DNA of 64,000 bases from Mangifera indica (GCF_011075055.1 NC_058154.1:3596001-3660000); one strand, 5' to 3'. Counted from the stretch's first letter, positions 1 through 11,870 are shown. The notes: generated by a model not told the origin, from the letters alone. Numbers and translations: made by a program.

Positions 1-240
1 AAAACTAAATCCTAGGGGGAAACTGTTATTTTTTAAAATTTCGATTGAGGAAAAACTTTTAGTTTTTAAAGTTAAGGGAAGGAAAATGAAATTATATTTT
101 AGTTTATTTTTAATATTATAGATATATAGTGATTTTGTCCTTATTACCATTAATTTTGACCTGTCATAAGTAGGTATTTGAGATTTTCAAAGTTAAAGAG
201 GGAAAACAACACACTTTGATGGGGAATATGTCATTTGGCC
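1..240. mobile_element. Right part of a Mutator-type MITE, cut by the window edge
   Basis: The segment has the hallmarks of the right half of the family described at 27353-28105: a poly-purine stretch with GTTTTTAAAGTTAAGG, then TTAATTTTGACC, a GTAGGTATTTGAGATTTTC block and an end reading CATTTGGCC at 240. The left half lies outside the window, so its target duplication cannot be checked. Confidence 0.75.
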
Positions 241-339
241 TTACCGAAACACAACTTTTCTCCATATCCATTTTTTTTTTAATTCTTCGTGACTCTTCTT
301 TTACTTCAAATATTACGGTTTATTTACTCCAATGATATT

Positions 340-480
340 AAGTATATAATTTTATATATAAATAATAACATATTATTATATAATTAGATAATTAAAAATA
401 AAATAATATTTAATTATATAACATATTTTTGTTTATGTATAAAATTATATATAAAAATTGTACAAATAATATTATTCTTA
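340..480. repeat. AT-rich MITE, ATGTGATT family
   Basis: An AT-rich palindromic segment begins ATATAATTTTATATATAAATAATA and has a mirrored TATAAAATTATATATAAA at its other end, around a core of TTAAAAATAAAATAATATTTAATT. Related copies lie at 548-893, 1060-1190, 25100-25300, 44660-44790 and 46280-46570. Boundaries are approximate. Confidence 0.5.
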
Positions 481-547
481 TTTACCCATATCAAGTAAAT
501 AAAGTTAAATTTGAATTAATTATTCTAAATTTAAACGAAATTCAGAA

Positions 548-893
548 TCAATAATATTATGTACACAACTTTATACATAAACAATAACAATAAAACTATG
601 TGTACCCACTTTGGGTACACAAATGTGTACACATTTATATATGTCATCATGTGATTGGATGATTTTGAATTAAAAATAAAACAATAACCGATCATATGAT
701 GACATATATGAGTGTGTATACATTTGTGTACCTAAAGTGGGTACACATAGTATTGCTCAAACAATAATATATCATCATGTGATTGAATATTATTTTATTT
801 TTAATTTTTATCTATCTAATCACACGATAATATATTATTATTTATACATAAAATTATATACAAAAATTATCTACATAACATTACTCATTTTAA
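548..893. repeat. AT-rich MITE, split by a nested element
   Basis: This copy of the ATGTGATT family contains ATATCATCATGTGATTGA and its mirror TAATCACACGATAATATA, with end blocks ACTTTATACATAAA and TTTATACATAAAATTATATA. It is interrupted by the palindrome at 595-751. No coding sequence is present. Confidence 0.5.
595..751. mobile_element. 157-bp palindromic MITE with ACTATGTGTACCCACTTT ends
   Basis: The first ~62 bases and the reverse complement of the last ~62 are nearly identical (ACTATGTGTACCCACTTT then GGTACACAAATGT, then TATATGTCATCAT). Only a short AT-rich loop separates the arms, so the whole unit is a hairpin. It lies inside another AT-rich MITE. Confidence 0.7.
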
Positions 894-1059
894 TTTGACT
901 TAATCATAATGATATACTCTTACGGTTTACGCAAGAAGAATTTAAATTGAACTAAAACTAAATAAAAATTAGTTTAAAACAGTCCAATCAAGTTTGAGTT
1001 GACGATGAATTTATCAAAAAATAATAAAATTATATTTTTCTATTTTTCATACGTAAATT

Positions 1060-1190
1060 GATATACACATATAGATGTCATTATGTGAATTAATATTTTA
1101 AATTAAAGATAAAATAATACTTAATTATATAATAACTTATATTACTATATATCTATTTGTATACGAAAAATAGATACAAATAATATTATT
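1060..1190. repeat. AT-rich MITE, ATGTGATT family
   Basis: The segment shows the family pattern: CACATATAGATGTCATTATGTGAATT on the left, a TTTTAAATTAAAGATAAAATAATA core and TATATATCTATTTGTATACG on the right as an imperfect inverted repeat. Confidence 0.45.
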
Positions 1191-1257
1191 TATAAAAAAA
1201 GTGTCAAAAATTTTTTAAGAAAAAAATCAAAAATAGAAAAAATTATCAAAAAAGATT

Positions 1258-1440
1258 AAGGGTGTGCATAATTCTGTTCAAACCATAAAACCGAATCAGA
1301 CTGTTTAAAAATTATGATTTGGTTTGGTTTTTAAAATGGTTTGGTTTGAATTGAATTTTCCAAATTGTTTTTTTCTAGTTCGGGTTGTAGTTTAGACGAT
1401 TTTCAAACCAAACCAAACTAAACCATAAACCGTATTTTTT
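1258..1440. repeat. Degenerate hAT-like MITE (GGGTGTGCA start)
   Basis: AGGGTGTGCATAATTC resembles the start of many plant hAT MITEs. The segment is rich in AAACCAAACC and its complement GGTTTGGTTT, giving an imperfect inverted repeat. No target duplication was found, so the class is a guess. Confidence 0.35.
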
Positions 1441-2600
1441 TAAAAATACATATATTTTGCTATATTTGACAAGATTTTTCAATAAGCAATTGGGTCTACA
1501 AATTTTTTTATATTTATTTTGTCATTTTCTTTATATGTATATTATATATATTTTATATTTATTTTATATGTGTATATTATGTTTTAAAAAACTACAATTC
1601 AGTTGATTTTATTAAATAACACATATATTTAGAAATGAATAATTTTAAAATATTCAAACTATAGTAGTTGAATCGTGTGTCGTATTGCATATTAAAAATC
1701 TAATTTATCATATTGTGTATCATATTATATAATACACATTTTAAAAATTAAAATAATAAAATATTAATAAAATAATAAAATATTATATTAACAGGTCATT
1801 ATTTTGAAAAATAAAAAATTACTAAAAAAATTTTAAAAAATCAACAAAAAGATAAAAAGAATTATTGACAAAATTTTAACTATTTGTTCAAACAAAAATA
1901 ACTCTTTCTCGTTGGAGCTGAACTTACCCTGGCTGGGATCACCCTTAGTCTACAGGAACAATATGAAATGAAACTCATCATGCCAATGTCATATCAGGTC
2001 CAATTGCTAAAAACCAACCAACTTAATATAATAGGCCCAGAGCAAACGAAGATAATAACCCAGCATGTACTTTGAACTGACCATACATTTCTAAGGTTAA
2101 CTAAGTTAATTACATGAAAATTAAATTAAATACCTAAATAACATGTATCATGCACAAAATTACTCAACTCTATTAATATAAAACAAAAACACTCAATTAA
2201 TATGAATTGACAAAAATACCCCCTATATAAACAAACCTAACACATCTTCGTGAATTCTTGTGAATTAATTGTGCAAATTCATGGAAATCATGAACTGAAA
2301 ACAAGAGCCCACAAATTACACGCATCCAACTTTTTCTCCAATGATTTTTTCAGTTTTTCAACGATGAAAATGACACAAGAGGTTAGTCCATCGTTCGTAA
2401 TCATGTTTTATTTATTTTGATATTGAGATTTAAATGATTAGATGAAGATTTTGAATTTTTTTAGATTAAAATTTTCCAAATTAACGTTTTTTGATGTTTA
2501 GATTTCAAATTTTGTATTCATATTTCCAAATAAAGCATTTATGATAAAAAATATCTTGATTACAATTTTTTTTTTTTAAATTACAAAGAGGATTACAAAA
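1441..2600. other. AT-rich gap without recognisable feature
   Basis: Long A/T runs and many stops occur in every frame. I see no gene and no clear repeat. The last part is less AT-rich and leads into the DUF1985 remnant. Confidence 0.5.
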
Positions 2601-4200
2601 GAGAAAACGTGAGGAGCCAAGGGGGGAATTGATATACCCCATGGTTCAATGACACTTCAGGGCTTTAGTGACCTCACGTGTGCATCGAGACCCAATTTCT
2701 ATTATCAAAGATGCATTGACGACTGAGCAGTTAAAGATTTTCCAAACAATGTGTTTCAATCATTTTCTGTACGTTCGCGACATGAGATTTAGTAGAGTAT
2801 TGGTACACTTATTTATCTTAAGAGAGGTGATAAGAGTTGATGCGAGGGAGCAATTATGGTTCAAGGTTAATGGTATTGACGTGAGGCTCAGTGCATTTGA
2901 GTTTGCTCTTATTACCAACTTTCACTTCAGCAAGTTGACAAACATTGACCATTATCTTCCCTGAGGTGTCAGACACATGATTTATGATACATATCTCTAC
3001 GATGCATAGTCTGTCACATACAGTGATCTAGATATCGTATTCAGGGCAAGGTGACAGTGACTCAATTAAGTTGGCCCTGCTTTATTGTCTTTATCATGAG
3101 TTACTGGGGAACGATGACCAGAAATTGAAAATTTTTCAATTGGTTGGTCATATGGACAAGTTCAATGTATACCTATAGGGAGTACGAGTATGACAGATGA
3201 TATACCATCCTATGTCACATACCATGGAGAGGATATACGCAAACCCCCTTCCCAATGAAAAGAAGATGGCTAACTTCGTTAGACAGTACAGTTTCATAAG
3301 GTTTTTATATGCCTTCCAAGTAAGTGTATCATTTATTATTGTAAAAAAATTTTATGATTAAAATTAAAAACAATTACTACGATGGTAATTGATGGAATTA
3401 ACATGTTAGTATTGGTATTATAGTTTTGGATTTACAAGATGCTTCAAACAGTAGATAGTTAGGTGGATCTAGTGTTAATTACAACTACTCCCCACATTTT
3501 GAAGTGACATATGAGAGACATCCTTGGATGTAAGGATGTCAGAACTATATTTAATGGAATTGTGGTAAGCACTTCATAATTGAGTAATTGATTGATTAAT
3601 TATTAATTGTGTTAGGACAAATGCTTATTGACATAATTTGATGACCAAGATGATGTTAACTACCCGTTACTCTCATCTCTAACTGAAAAGGCAAAACCCT
3701 AGTATCCTGACATCATCTGCTTCTTAGGAATACCCCAGCCTAATTCACTGTCCTCAATATCAAACTCCCTTGAAGCAACAACTACATCCGATAATGTTTT
3801 TTCTTCGGTGATTGCTCCCTTACCTATCGAGGACCTTGTTAATCCTAATGCGAAACCCATTCCACAAAAAACCCCCGTAATGACATTTGTACAACCCATT
3901 TTTAAGGTGGATCCCCTTGTCAATTCAATTTCAGATAAGGCCATTGTTATGCCTCTAACAACGGAGCCCAACTCAACAAATCCCCTTGCCACCACTCATG
4001 AGCCATTGACACATTACTTTGACATTATGTTGGTTTAATGGGGCAATCTTATCTTTGATCATTTTGTGGTTGTGTTTGGTAACATGAATGCCAGGTTATG
4101 TAATATAGAGGTTAGAGTGGTCAATATCAAGGCCATACTCTATCATCCAAAGGTCGGTATACCAAAAAGAGACACCACCATTACAGTAAATACAGAAGCT
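2600..4200 (+). pseudogene. DUF1985-type gene remnant (MULE-associated)
   Basis: The first open stretch (2668-2964) reads like the start of a DUF1985 domain, with LTTEQLKIF, then FILREVIRVDAREQLWFKVN and FEFALITNFHF. After a stop, the same domain continues near 3030-3170 (KLALLYCLYHELLG). It resumes as FVRQYSFIRFLYAFQ, a plausible GTAAGT-TAG intron (3320-3423), FWIYKML, and a second plausible intron (3565-3615). A proline- and serine-rich tail follows at 3700-4036. In plants this domain usually sits in proteins mobilised by Mutator-like elements, often with an Ulp1-type protease. I see no protease domain here. At least three in-frame stops make it a pseudogene. Its low similarity to its neighbours suggests an old transposon passenger. 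Confidence 0.6.
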
Positions 4201-4570
4201 AACTTATTTACTTTTATATATATATTTTTTGTGCATTATCAATGTGTAAATGAATTTTTATATATGAAGATAATAATAAAATTATGTATAAATAGTTTTG
4301 AATATTTTAAAACATTTAATTGTATAGCATTCAAAAGTGTGTATAGAACCTTGCTCACATTAGAGTTGACAATTTTCAACATGATCCGATAATCTGGTAT
4401 AATATGATACGAAAAAAATCTAGTTAGGGTTAAGTATTTTTACACAAAATTTATTTCGGGTCAATCCAATGTGACTCGAAATTAAATCGGGTACTGTTAG
4501 GGTTTTGTAATACCTTTAGGTACGTTCTAAGGGTATTTATGTTTTTTGGCCCTGCTTTGAGACATTTCTA

Positions 4571-4573
<3 letters not shown>

Positions 4574-4660
<87 letters not shown>
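4574..4660. repeat. (TA)n microsatellite
   Basis: About 86 bases of uninterrupted TA dinucleotide lie inside LTR copy A. Confidence 0.95.
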
Positions 4661-4663
<3 letters not shown>

Positions 4664-5180
4664 CTCTTTATAAAAGAAAAGACAAAAAGGAGAATTTATG
4701 CCTTTTCCATCATCTTCTCCCATCCATTCCAGAAGCCAGCCTTTTTCATGTTGTTTTCTTTTGTTTTGTGAAGAAAAAGGAAGGAATTGAAGGGGTTTGG
4801 GAAGATAAAATAAGAAAAGAAAAAAAAGGAAGCATATTGGAAGCCTTGTTAACCAAAAGATCTCATTCGTTTTCCTTTACCTATGTTTAGATATATCTTG
4901 GATGCATGTTATATGAATATGTTAGTGTGTTTTTGTGTTAATTTAAGGTGGTTTTAGTGATAAAAGAAGCAAAACAAAAAGGAGAGAGTCAACTTAGCAA
5001 AGCTTGACTTTAAACAAGATAAAAGGTATTATCCTTGATATGTTTCATATTTTATGTTTTTGGTTCCTTGGCTGTATATTATAAATGATGATTTTGAAGT
5101 TGAGAAATGTTGTTTTGCCATTTGGGGTATCTATGTGTGTGATTTTGTTTATGACAGATAGTTGGATAATATTTATATTT

Positions 5181-5762
5181 TTGCCACTGATTTCATCTCA
5201 TGTTTTGACTACCTTATTTGGTGAATCATGAGTGCTATTATAACTTTTTGGAAAGCCCTTTGAATCCTCTTTTTAATGATATATAGCTTGTATGAATTAG
5301 AGACCATTTGGACTATTAAATTGCATGAACAAAAAGACTGTCTTACTAAATAAACAATGAATACAGTTTTTTGCCATTGACTTCATCCCACGTTTTGATT
5401 GTCTTATCTGATGAATCATGAGTGCTATTATAGCTTTTTGGAAAGCTCTTTGAATCTTCTTTTTAATGATAATAGCTTGTATGAATTAGAGACTGTTTGG
5501 ACTGTTAAATTGCATGAACAAAAGGACTGCCTTACCACATAAATAGTAAATACAGTTTTTTGTCACTGATTTCATCCCATGTTTTGACTACCCTATCTAA
5601 TGAATCATGAGTGCTATTATAGCTTGTTGGAAAGCTCTTTGAATCTTCTTTTCAATGATATATAACTTGTATAAATTAGAGACTATTTGGACTATAAATT
5701 ACATGAACAAAATGACTACCTTACTAAGTGAATAGTCCAATGAACAGTAATTTACAGTTTTT
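5181..5762. repeat. 190-bp unit repeated about three times
   Basis: Units start at 5181, 5371 and 5560 with TTGCCACTGATTTCATC or close variants. Each contains GAATCATGAGTGCTATTATA, then GGAAAGCTCTTTGAATC and TGTATGAATTAGAGAC. The copies differ at many single bases, so the duplication is not recent. No open frame runs through the units. Confidence 0.85.
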
Positions 5763-6903
5763 GGAAAGAACAGAAAGAAAGGAAAGGAAAGAAAGGAGAG
5801 AAAAAGAAAAGAAAAAGAAAACAAAGAAAATAAAGAAAAGGAATTTGGGGCTTAGGATTCAGAGGTCATCCCAAGAGTATGATCTGGTGGGTTATGGATA
5901 AATTTAGATGGAAGCAAGATTAATAAGAGATAAGCACGCATGTATGCTACGAACTATGAAGGGGCACTTTACACTACACTGTCTGCAGTAGAACATGTCT
6001 GTAGTAGGACATAGACCTATAGTAGGGTCTACTAACAATAGAGCATAATCGTAGTAGAACATAATTTAGATTTAGAAATGATGTAGTGAGAGAAAGGAAG
6101 ATAGCTTGAGCTTAGAAAAGTGTCAAATCCCTATAGTCAGCTTTCAAAAAGTATCAAATGAACACCAGATGAGACAAAGTGTGACCCAAATAATAAATAA
6201 TGAACTAGATTATCCTCTCGATTCCTTAAGGAGACTATGATGTGAGATTGAGTCCTGATGGTGATTTAGAACGGGAAAGGAGCTAGTGTACTTAATTTTT
6301 TCCCTTTACTGAGTGTTCTTATCTCTCACTTCCTTTTCTTTCATGATTACAAGTACAAGTGATCGACGTAGTTGCGAGACAGAGTCAGGTCAGCGAAGAT
6401 AGATCCAGACTAGGGTTGTTACCTATGGTTTTTGTTTCATACATATGATATTGTTGATTTTTGGCTCTATTCAAATAGTTATATAGTTATATCTAGGGGC
6501 ATGTATATGATTACTCCATGATCTCAGATGTTTTCAAATGAGTTTTCATATGAGATATATACATCTTTTGTTCGTTTCCAGATTTTCAGTTTTCTTAGAA
6601 TAATTTTTAAACACTTTTAGTAATGAGTTTATTTTAAAGTATTTTAAAAAAATAAATAAAAAATAAAAAATAGATACTCCGAATATTAATTCGTAACATT
6701 TCTTCTTCGGAGGGTAGTATTTCTAGGGAGGGATGTAACAAGTATACACGAAAGTAACCTGGCAAAACTCGAATTGACACAAATGTTTTGAAAAAATACT
6801 ACATTAATAGAATTTGTTGGAGATAAATTATAAAAATATTTAAAGAGAATATCAACAACAGTTGAAATATTTACAGAGTGCAAATAGTTATATATTTATC
6901 TAA

Positions 6904-7705
6904 GGCCAAACGACTATTTCCTACCCAAGGTTTGATGTTTTCTCAAATATCCCCCCTTTAACTATGGAAACACCAAACACCAAACACCCACCCATGAGCA
7001 GTTAAAATTAACAGTGGTAAGGGTAAAATCGTCATTTTCTCTATAATATTAAAAAATAAATTAAAATATAATTTATTTTTGCCCCCCTAAACTTTGAAAA
7101 CTAAAATTTTTTCGCAGCCTAAGTTTTAAAAAATGGCAGTTTCACCCTAGGGTTTCGTTTTGAAATCTCCGGCGATATCTCCAGCTCCATTGCTGATGAC
7201 CTCTCCCTCCCGAGATATCCTCTCCTTTTGGCGATCTCTTGCCTCCCATTTGGATGCCCGATCTGCATCAGAGAAACCTTGGGAGACGAAGAACTTCGTC
7301 TTTTGTCTTCCCAGACGAAGACGAAGACGAAGCCGTCATCTTCGTCTGGGAAGACGAAGTCGTCTTCCCAAGGCGTCTCCGACGTCGATCGGACTTTCAA
7401 ATGGGAGAAAAGAGATCGCTGGAAGGAGAGGATGCTTCGGGAGGGAGAGACCATCGGCAATGGAGCCGGAGAGATTACCAGAGATTTCAAAACGAAACCC
7501 TAGGGTGAAACTGCCATTTTTTAAAACTTAGGCTGGGGAAAAATTTTAGTTTTTAAAGTTTAGGGGGGCAAAAAGAGATAAAATTTTCAGACATTAGAGT
7601 TTTGTTAAATTTAACCGACCATGGGTAGGTGTTTGGTGTTTTCATCGTTAAAGGGGGGATATTTGAGAAAACATCAAACCTTGGGTGGGAAATAGTCGTT
7701 TGGCC
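6904..7705. mobile_element. Mutator-type MITE, full-length palindrome
   Basis: The left end GGCCAAACGACTATTTCC mirrors the right end GGAAATAGTCGTTTGGCC. The flanks are TTTATCTAA (6895-6903) and TTTATATAA (7706-7714), a 9-bp target duplication with one mismatch. The mirror symmetry continues to a centre near 7305, so the ~400-bp arms can fold into one hairpin. The GC-rich core carries repeated GACGAAG triplets. The 123-codon frames on opposite strands (7119-7490 minus, 7160-7531 plus) encode similar peptides because of the palindrome, so I do not call them genes. Confidence 0.9.
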
Positions 7706-7714
7706 TTTATATAA

Positions 7715-8685
7715 TTACAATTACCCATATTATTTTTATTTTTATTTTTATTTAAATATTTTATTTTATTATTAAGTAGTACGAATGTGATTTGGTTAGT
7801 TAAATTATTGATTTATTTTAAATGTCTTAGTATGTAATTTTTAGACCATTTGTAAACTAGACAAAATGTTATATTATATGTTTTATTAATAGTAAGTTAG
7901 AGAAATTTGGTAAAGAAATTAAAATGGTAAAACCACTTTGGAAAGTAAAAATAATAGATAATTTCAAATCAATTTGGGTCTGATTGAGTTAACTCGAATA
8001 TTTAAAGGTTGGATTAGGGTTAATAAATTTTGATACGATTTTAATTCAAGTTTGGGAGTGTTGAAAGTCTTTGACATGAAATCTAAACTGATATAATACG
8101 AACACAATCCAATGACAAGAATTGTCAGGTCTAGCTCACATGATAATAAGAAAAAAAATCGAGTTAGTTTTGAGTTTTTTTTTTGCAAAATTTAGTTTGA
8201 ATACATTAATATCAGTCAAAACTAAATTAAGTTGTGTTTAAGTTGATATAAACCAATTCAATTAACTTAAACTAATCTGAATATTTAAATTTATATTAGT
8301 ATAGAAAAGTGTTATAAAACAAATATTAATAATAACTAAAACTCTTATATATTGTATATATATCTTTATATAATTATATATATTTATATTAATTAATTTT
8401 GATTTTGATTTGATTTGATTTGATTTTGGATTGTGAGAATGAAAATTGATATTTAAGATTATTAAATATTTTGAATGAGTGAATTTTTTTGAATTATTTA
8501 TAATAATAGATTGAGATAATTTAAAGAAAATAAAGTTAAAAATAGTTAGAGGGCAAAAACGGACCATTTGTAATATTTCAAATCCATTTAAACATAGTTT
8601 AGATTAGAGATACTAATTTTGATACTAACTCTAATTCAGATGTGCTAGAATCGTCACTTGAAATTCAAATTTTCATAACACAAAT
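7715..8685. other. AT-rich gap with degenerate repeats
   Basis: There are no genes. The segment 7970-8280 contains AACTCGAATATTTAAAGG and its rough mirror CTAATCTGAATATTTAAATT, which suggests a decayed MITE. A short (TTTGAT)n run lies near 8400. Confidence 0.4.
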
Positions 8686-9628
8686 GGCCAAAAGACAAAT
8701 TCCTACCCAGATTTAGTTTATTATCTAATTCTCACATGTTAAATTTTAAAAATCTAAATATTTATTCGTCAACTATTAAAATTAACAAAATTTATACATT
8801 AAGTGTATAATCATTATTTAACCAATAATATTAAAAAAAAATTTTATTTTACTTTTCTACTTTAGTTTGAAAAACTAATAATTTCTCCTAGTCTAAGTTT
8901 TGAAAACGTACTTTTCGCCCTCGGGTTTCATTTTTTCCTTCTTAGGATTTTATTTTTTTCCTTCCTTCTCCAACGATCTTTCTTTAGCTGACCTCCCATA
9001 CCTTCTTCTCTACTGGTGTTCCCTCTCATCTTTTGGCCAAAGAAGAATTGAAATGGTGGCTATAACCAAAGACGAATTGAAGACGGATTGTGTGCCTCGT
9101 TGCTTTGTCGACCCATGTTTCAATTCGACTCCTTGATTAGACGAATGTTTTGAATGAAGACAAATGATGGTAGTCGAAGACGAATCGAAGCATGGGTTGA
9201 CAAATCGATGAAACACATGACCGATGCTTCGATTCATCTTTTCTTGTGGCCACCATCTTCGATTTGTCTTTGGTCGGGAGGCAGAGGAAACGTTGACAAA
9301 GAAGAAGGTATGAGAGGTTAGCTAGAGAAAGGTCATCAAAAAAATGAGGAAAGAAATGAAACTCTAGCGGGGAAAAAGTAAGTTTTTAAAACTTAGGTTA
9401 GGAGAATTGTTAGTTTTTAAAATTAAGATAAGGAAGTGAAATAATTTTTTTTTTTAATATTACTAGTTAAATAACAATTATATTCTTAATGATAACAAAT
9501 TTTATTAATTTTAACAACTGATAGGTAGATATAAGTTTAACAATAAATTGATAGGTGGGTATAATGGATTTAACAAATGAAAGTTTGACAATAAACTAAA
9601 TCTTTGGTAGGAATAAGACTTTTGGCCC
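8686..9628. mobile_element. Mutator-type MITE with perfect 9-bp target duplication
   Basis: It begins GGCCAAAAGACAAATTCCTACC and ends GGTAGGAATAAGACTTTTGGCC. AACACAAAT flanks both sides (8677-8685 and 9629-9637). The arms stay mirror-related inward, and the centre (about 9050-9250) carries GAAGACGAATTGAAG-like repeats in both orientations. Short open frames there follow from the palindrome. Confidence 0.88.
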
Positions 9629-9718
9629 AACACAAATACGACTTAGTTAAACAAATGTCAGAAGTAACCGTGGATCACTTAGTGCAAAACATTTATTGCA
9701 TTGTATTATTTTAGAAAT

Positions 9719-11870
9719 GGCTAAAGGACTATTTCCCATCCAAGTTTTACCTTAATTTTAAAAACATACCCACAACAGATGAAAACTGAATGATCAAATG
9801 CCTAAGAGGGAGGGAGAAGGTGAATTAGGCAATTTAAAACAATCTTTACTTAATTAAAGAATTAAACAAATTTAATCAAATTAATGAATGTTGCTTATTT
9901 TTAATGCAATTTATGAAAATGACAAGAATATTTCAAATAATCAATACAATCAAAAGAACATAACACAAGGTATAAGTTTAAGGGAAGAAAAAATCAAACA
10001 CGCGATATATAGTGGCTCGACACAACCCGACCTATGTCCACTTCTCCAAGCTATCTCCCTTGAAGTATTCCACTAATCCTTGATTGACCAAAAACTCAAC
10101 CAAACTTTTTTTCACAACAAAATAGCTTCCAAGGTGCTATTAACTTTTATAAATGTTAGAACTCAATTTCTCTCACTAAAATTTTTTTAGTCTCTTTAAG
10201 AGTGAACTTCACTTTTTTATAGTACGAATTTTGATATGACTTCGAAATATAATCTCTCTCAAGAGTGTATATGAAAGTTTAAGCTTAATACAACATAATG
10301 CAAATGAAATTACAAAGTGTATGAGCAAGAGTTTTGATTAGAAAAGAGAATTTGCAAGTGAATAGCTCAAAACTAATTTACTCTCAAATATGTGAAAGTT
10401 CTTGGTGGCAAAAGTTCCTTACGAATGAATTTGATTTGGTTTATATAAGTGAAAATGAGAAAAATTACCGTTAGACACAAAAACTAGTTGTTTTAATTTT
10501 TCAAAAAATGCAAACTTCGATCGATCGGATGTAATTTGGTCAACCAGATGTGATGTGACACTCCCGTGGTGCCTACGTGGAACTAGCCATTAGAAAGTTC
10601 AAACCAAAATTCGGTTGACTAGATTTAATTTGGTTAACCGAATTTCTGAAAGCCAAAATGTATAGCTTTTGGATAATTCGAAAGCTACCATCAAAGAATT
10701 TGGCTGGTTAAATTCAGTCAACCAAATTTTATTACATTTTACCCCCTAAATTTTTAAAAACTTGTAATTTATCCCTTAAACCTTTGAAAAGTGACAATTT
10801 AACCCATATTTGAAAATTCTTTCAAAACCAACTTTGAGATATGAAAATGTAGTTCACAAAACTTCATTATTAAATGAGTTAATAAACTTTGGTGAAAAAA
10901 TTGGCTTAACCCAATAAGTTTAAAAAATAACATTTTAACCCAAAATATAAAAGATATGAGAATAAGTTTTCAAGTGAGCTATCACATGCAAATAAATATT
11001 TTAATCAAAACGAATGGTCCAAATTACAAATATATCTACCTAAACTTGAGTTTTTCTTCAAATCTTCAAAAATTCTTCACTTGAGCATTGTCTTCATTTT
11101 TATCTTGAAACTCCTTTAAGTGCATTAGATGAATTCTTGCAATCTAAACTCATACTCAAGTAAAATCATTAGTCAATATACTTTGGCACATATTAGTTTG
11201 TTATCATCAAAATAAGAGCATAATAACTTCTTGAGTCAATAAAAACCCCAAACACCTACCCATGAGTTAACTATTGTTACAATTTTTAGTTATAAGTAAG
11301 GGTAAAATCGTTATTTTCACCACTAAACTCTAAATTTTTAAAAGTTAATATCATTTTCCTCAAGGTTTTAAAAACTAACATTTCACTCTATTCCCAAAGT
11401 TTAGATTTCACCCCAAGGGTTTGTTTACATTCTTCAACTACCACCATTTTGGCCATTAGCTGACGTTTTTCATCCATCTTCTAGATTTAGTGACGAAGGA
11501 CAACCACCCAATGGGCGTCGTCCTTCGTGGTGGTTAGGTGGCTGTCCTTTGTCATCGGATCTAGAAGATAAATGGAAAACGTCGACCGATGGCCGAAATG
11601 GTGGTAGCCAAAGAATTTAAACAAACTCTAGGGGTGAAATCTAAACTTTTCAAACTTTGAGAATGAGGTGAAATGTTAGTTTTTAAAATTTTGGCTGGAA
11701 TGATATTAACTTTTAAAAATTTAGGGTTTAGTGATGAAAAAACGATTTTATCGTTACTTATAACTGAAAATTGTAACAGTGTTAACCCATAGATGGGTAT
11801 TTAGATTTTTCATCTATTGTGGTTATTATTTTGAGATAGCATTAAAATTTGGGTGGGAAGTTCTTGCCCT
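9719..11870. mobile_element. Mutator-type MITE split by a nested LTR
   Basis: The left end (GGCTAAAGGACTATTTCCC, then CAGATGAAAAC) continues at 11242 with AAAACCCCAAACACCTACCC. It ends with GGTGGGAAGTTCTTGCCCT. The flanks TTTAGAAAT (9710-9718) and TCTAGAAAT (11871-11879) are a 9-bp duplication with one mismatch. The core near 11410-11620 is again a palindrome, with GACGAAGGACAACCACC and its mirror. Confidence 0.8.
9787..11241. mobile_element. Solo LTR, Sirevirus-like, nested in the MITE
   Basis: An insertion of about 1,455 bp separates two parts of one MITE. It is flanked by AAAAC on both sides (9782-9786 and 11242-11246), a 5-bp duplication typical of LTR elements. It starts TGAATGATCAAATGCC, followed by AGGGAGGGAGAAGGTGAATTAGG. 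It contains a TATAGTGGCTCGACACAACC block and repeated GGTTGACTAGATTTAATTTGG phrases, which resemble long Sirevirus (Ty1/copia) LTRs as I recall them. It has no internal coding region. The expected terminal CA is not preserved. Confidence 0.6.

Larger units (their letters stand above)
4506..6740 (+). mobile_element. Gypsy-type LTR copy A (TGTAAT...TGTAACA), isolated
   Basis: The start (TGTAATACCTTTAGGTACG) matches the start of the LTR at 57433 (TGTAACATCTATAGGTACA). The end (CTTCGGAGGGTAGTATTTCT, then GGAGGGATGTAACA) matches that element's end at 59720-59761. Between them lies shared text, including repeated GTAGTAGGACATAG-like phrases and a C/T-rich AGTGTTCTTATCTC block. No gag or pol is attached, and the flanking 5-mers (GGTTT and AGTAT) do not match. 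It is therefore a solo or rearranged LTR. It contains a long TA microsatellite and a triplicated 190-bp unit. Confidence 0.6.

Noticed and set aside
4660..4890. 76-codon frame after the TA run
   Set aside because: It lies inside an LTR, has no recognisable product and is lysine-rich by composition.
7119..7531. Two similar 123-codon frames as a gene pair
   Set aside because: The similarity is a direct result of the palindrome of a MITE.
8900..9237. Frames on both strands in a MITE centre
   Set aside because: Same explanation: mirrored arms of the 8686-9628 element.
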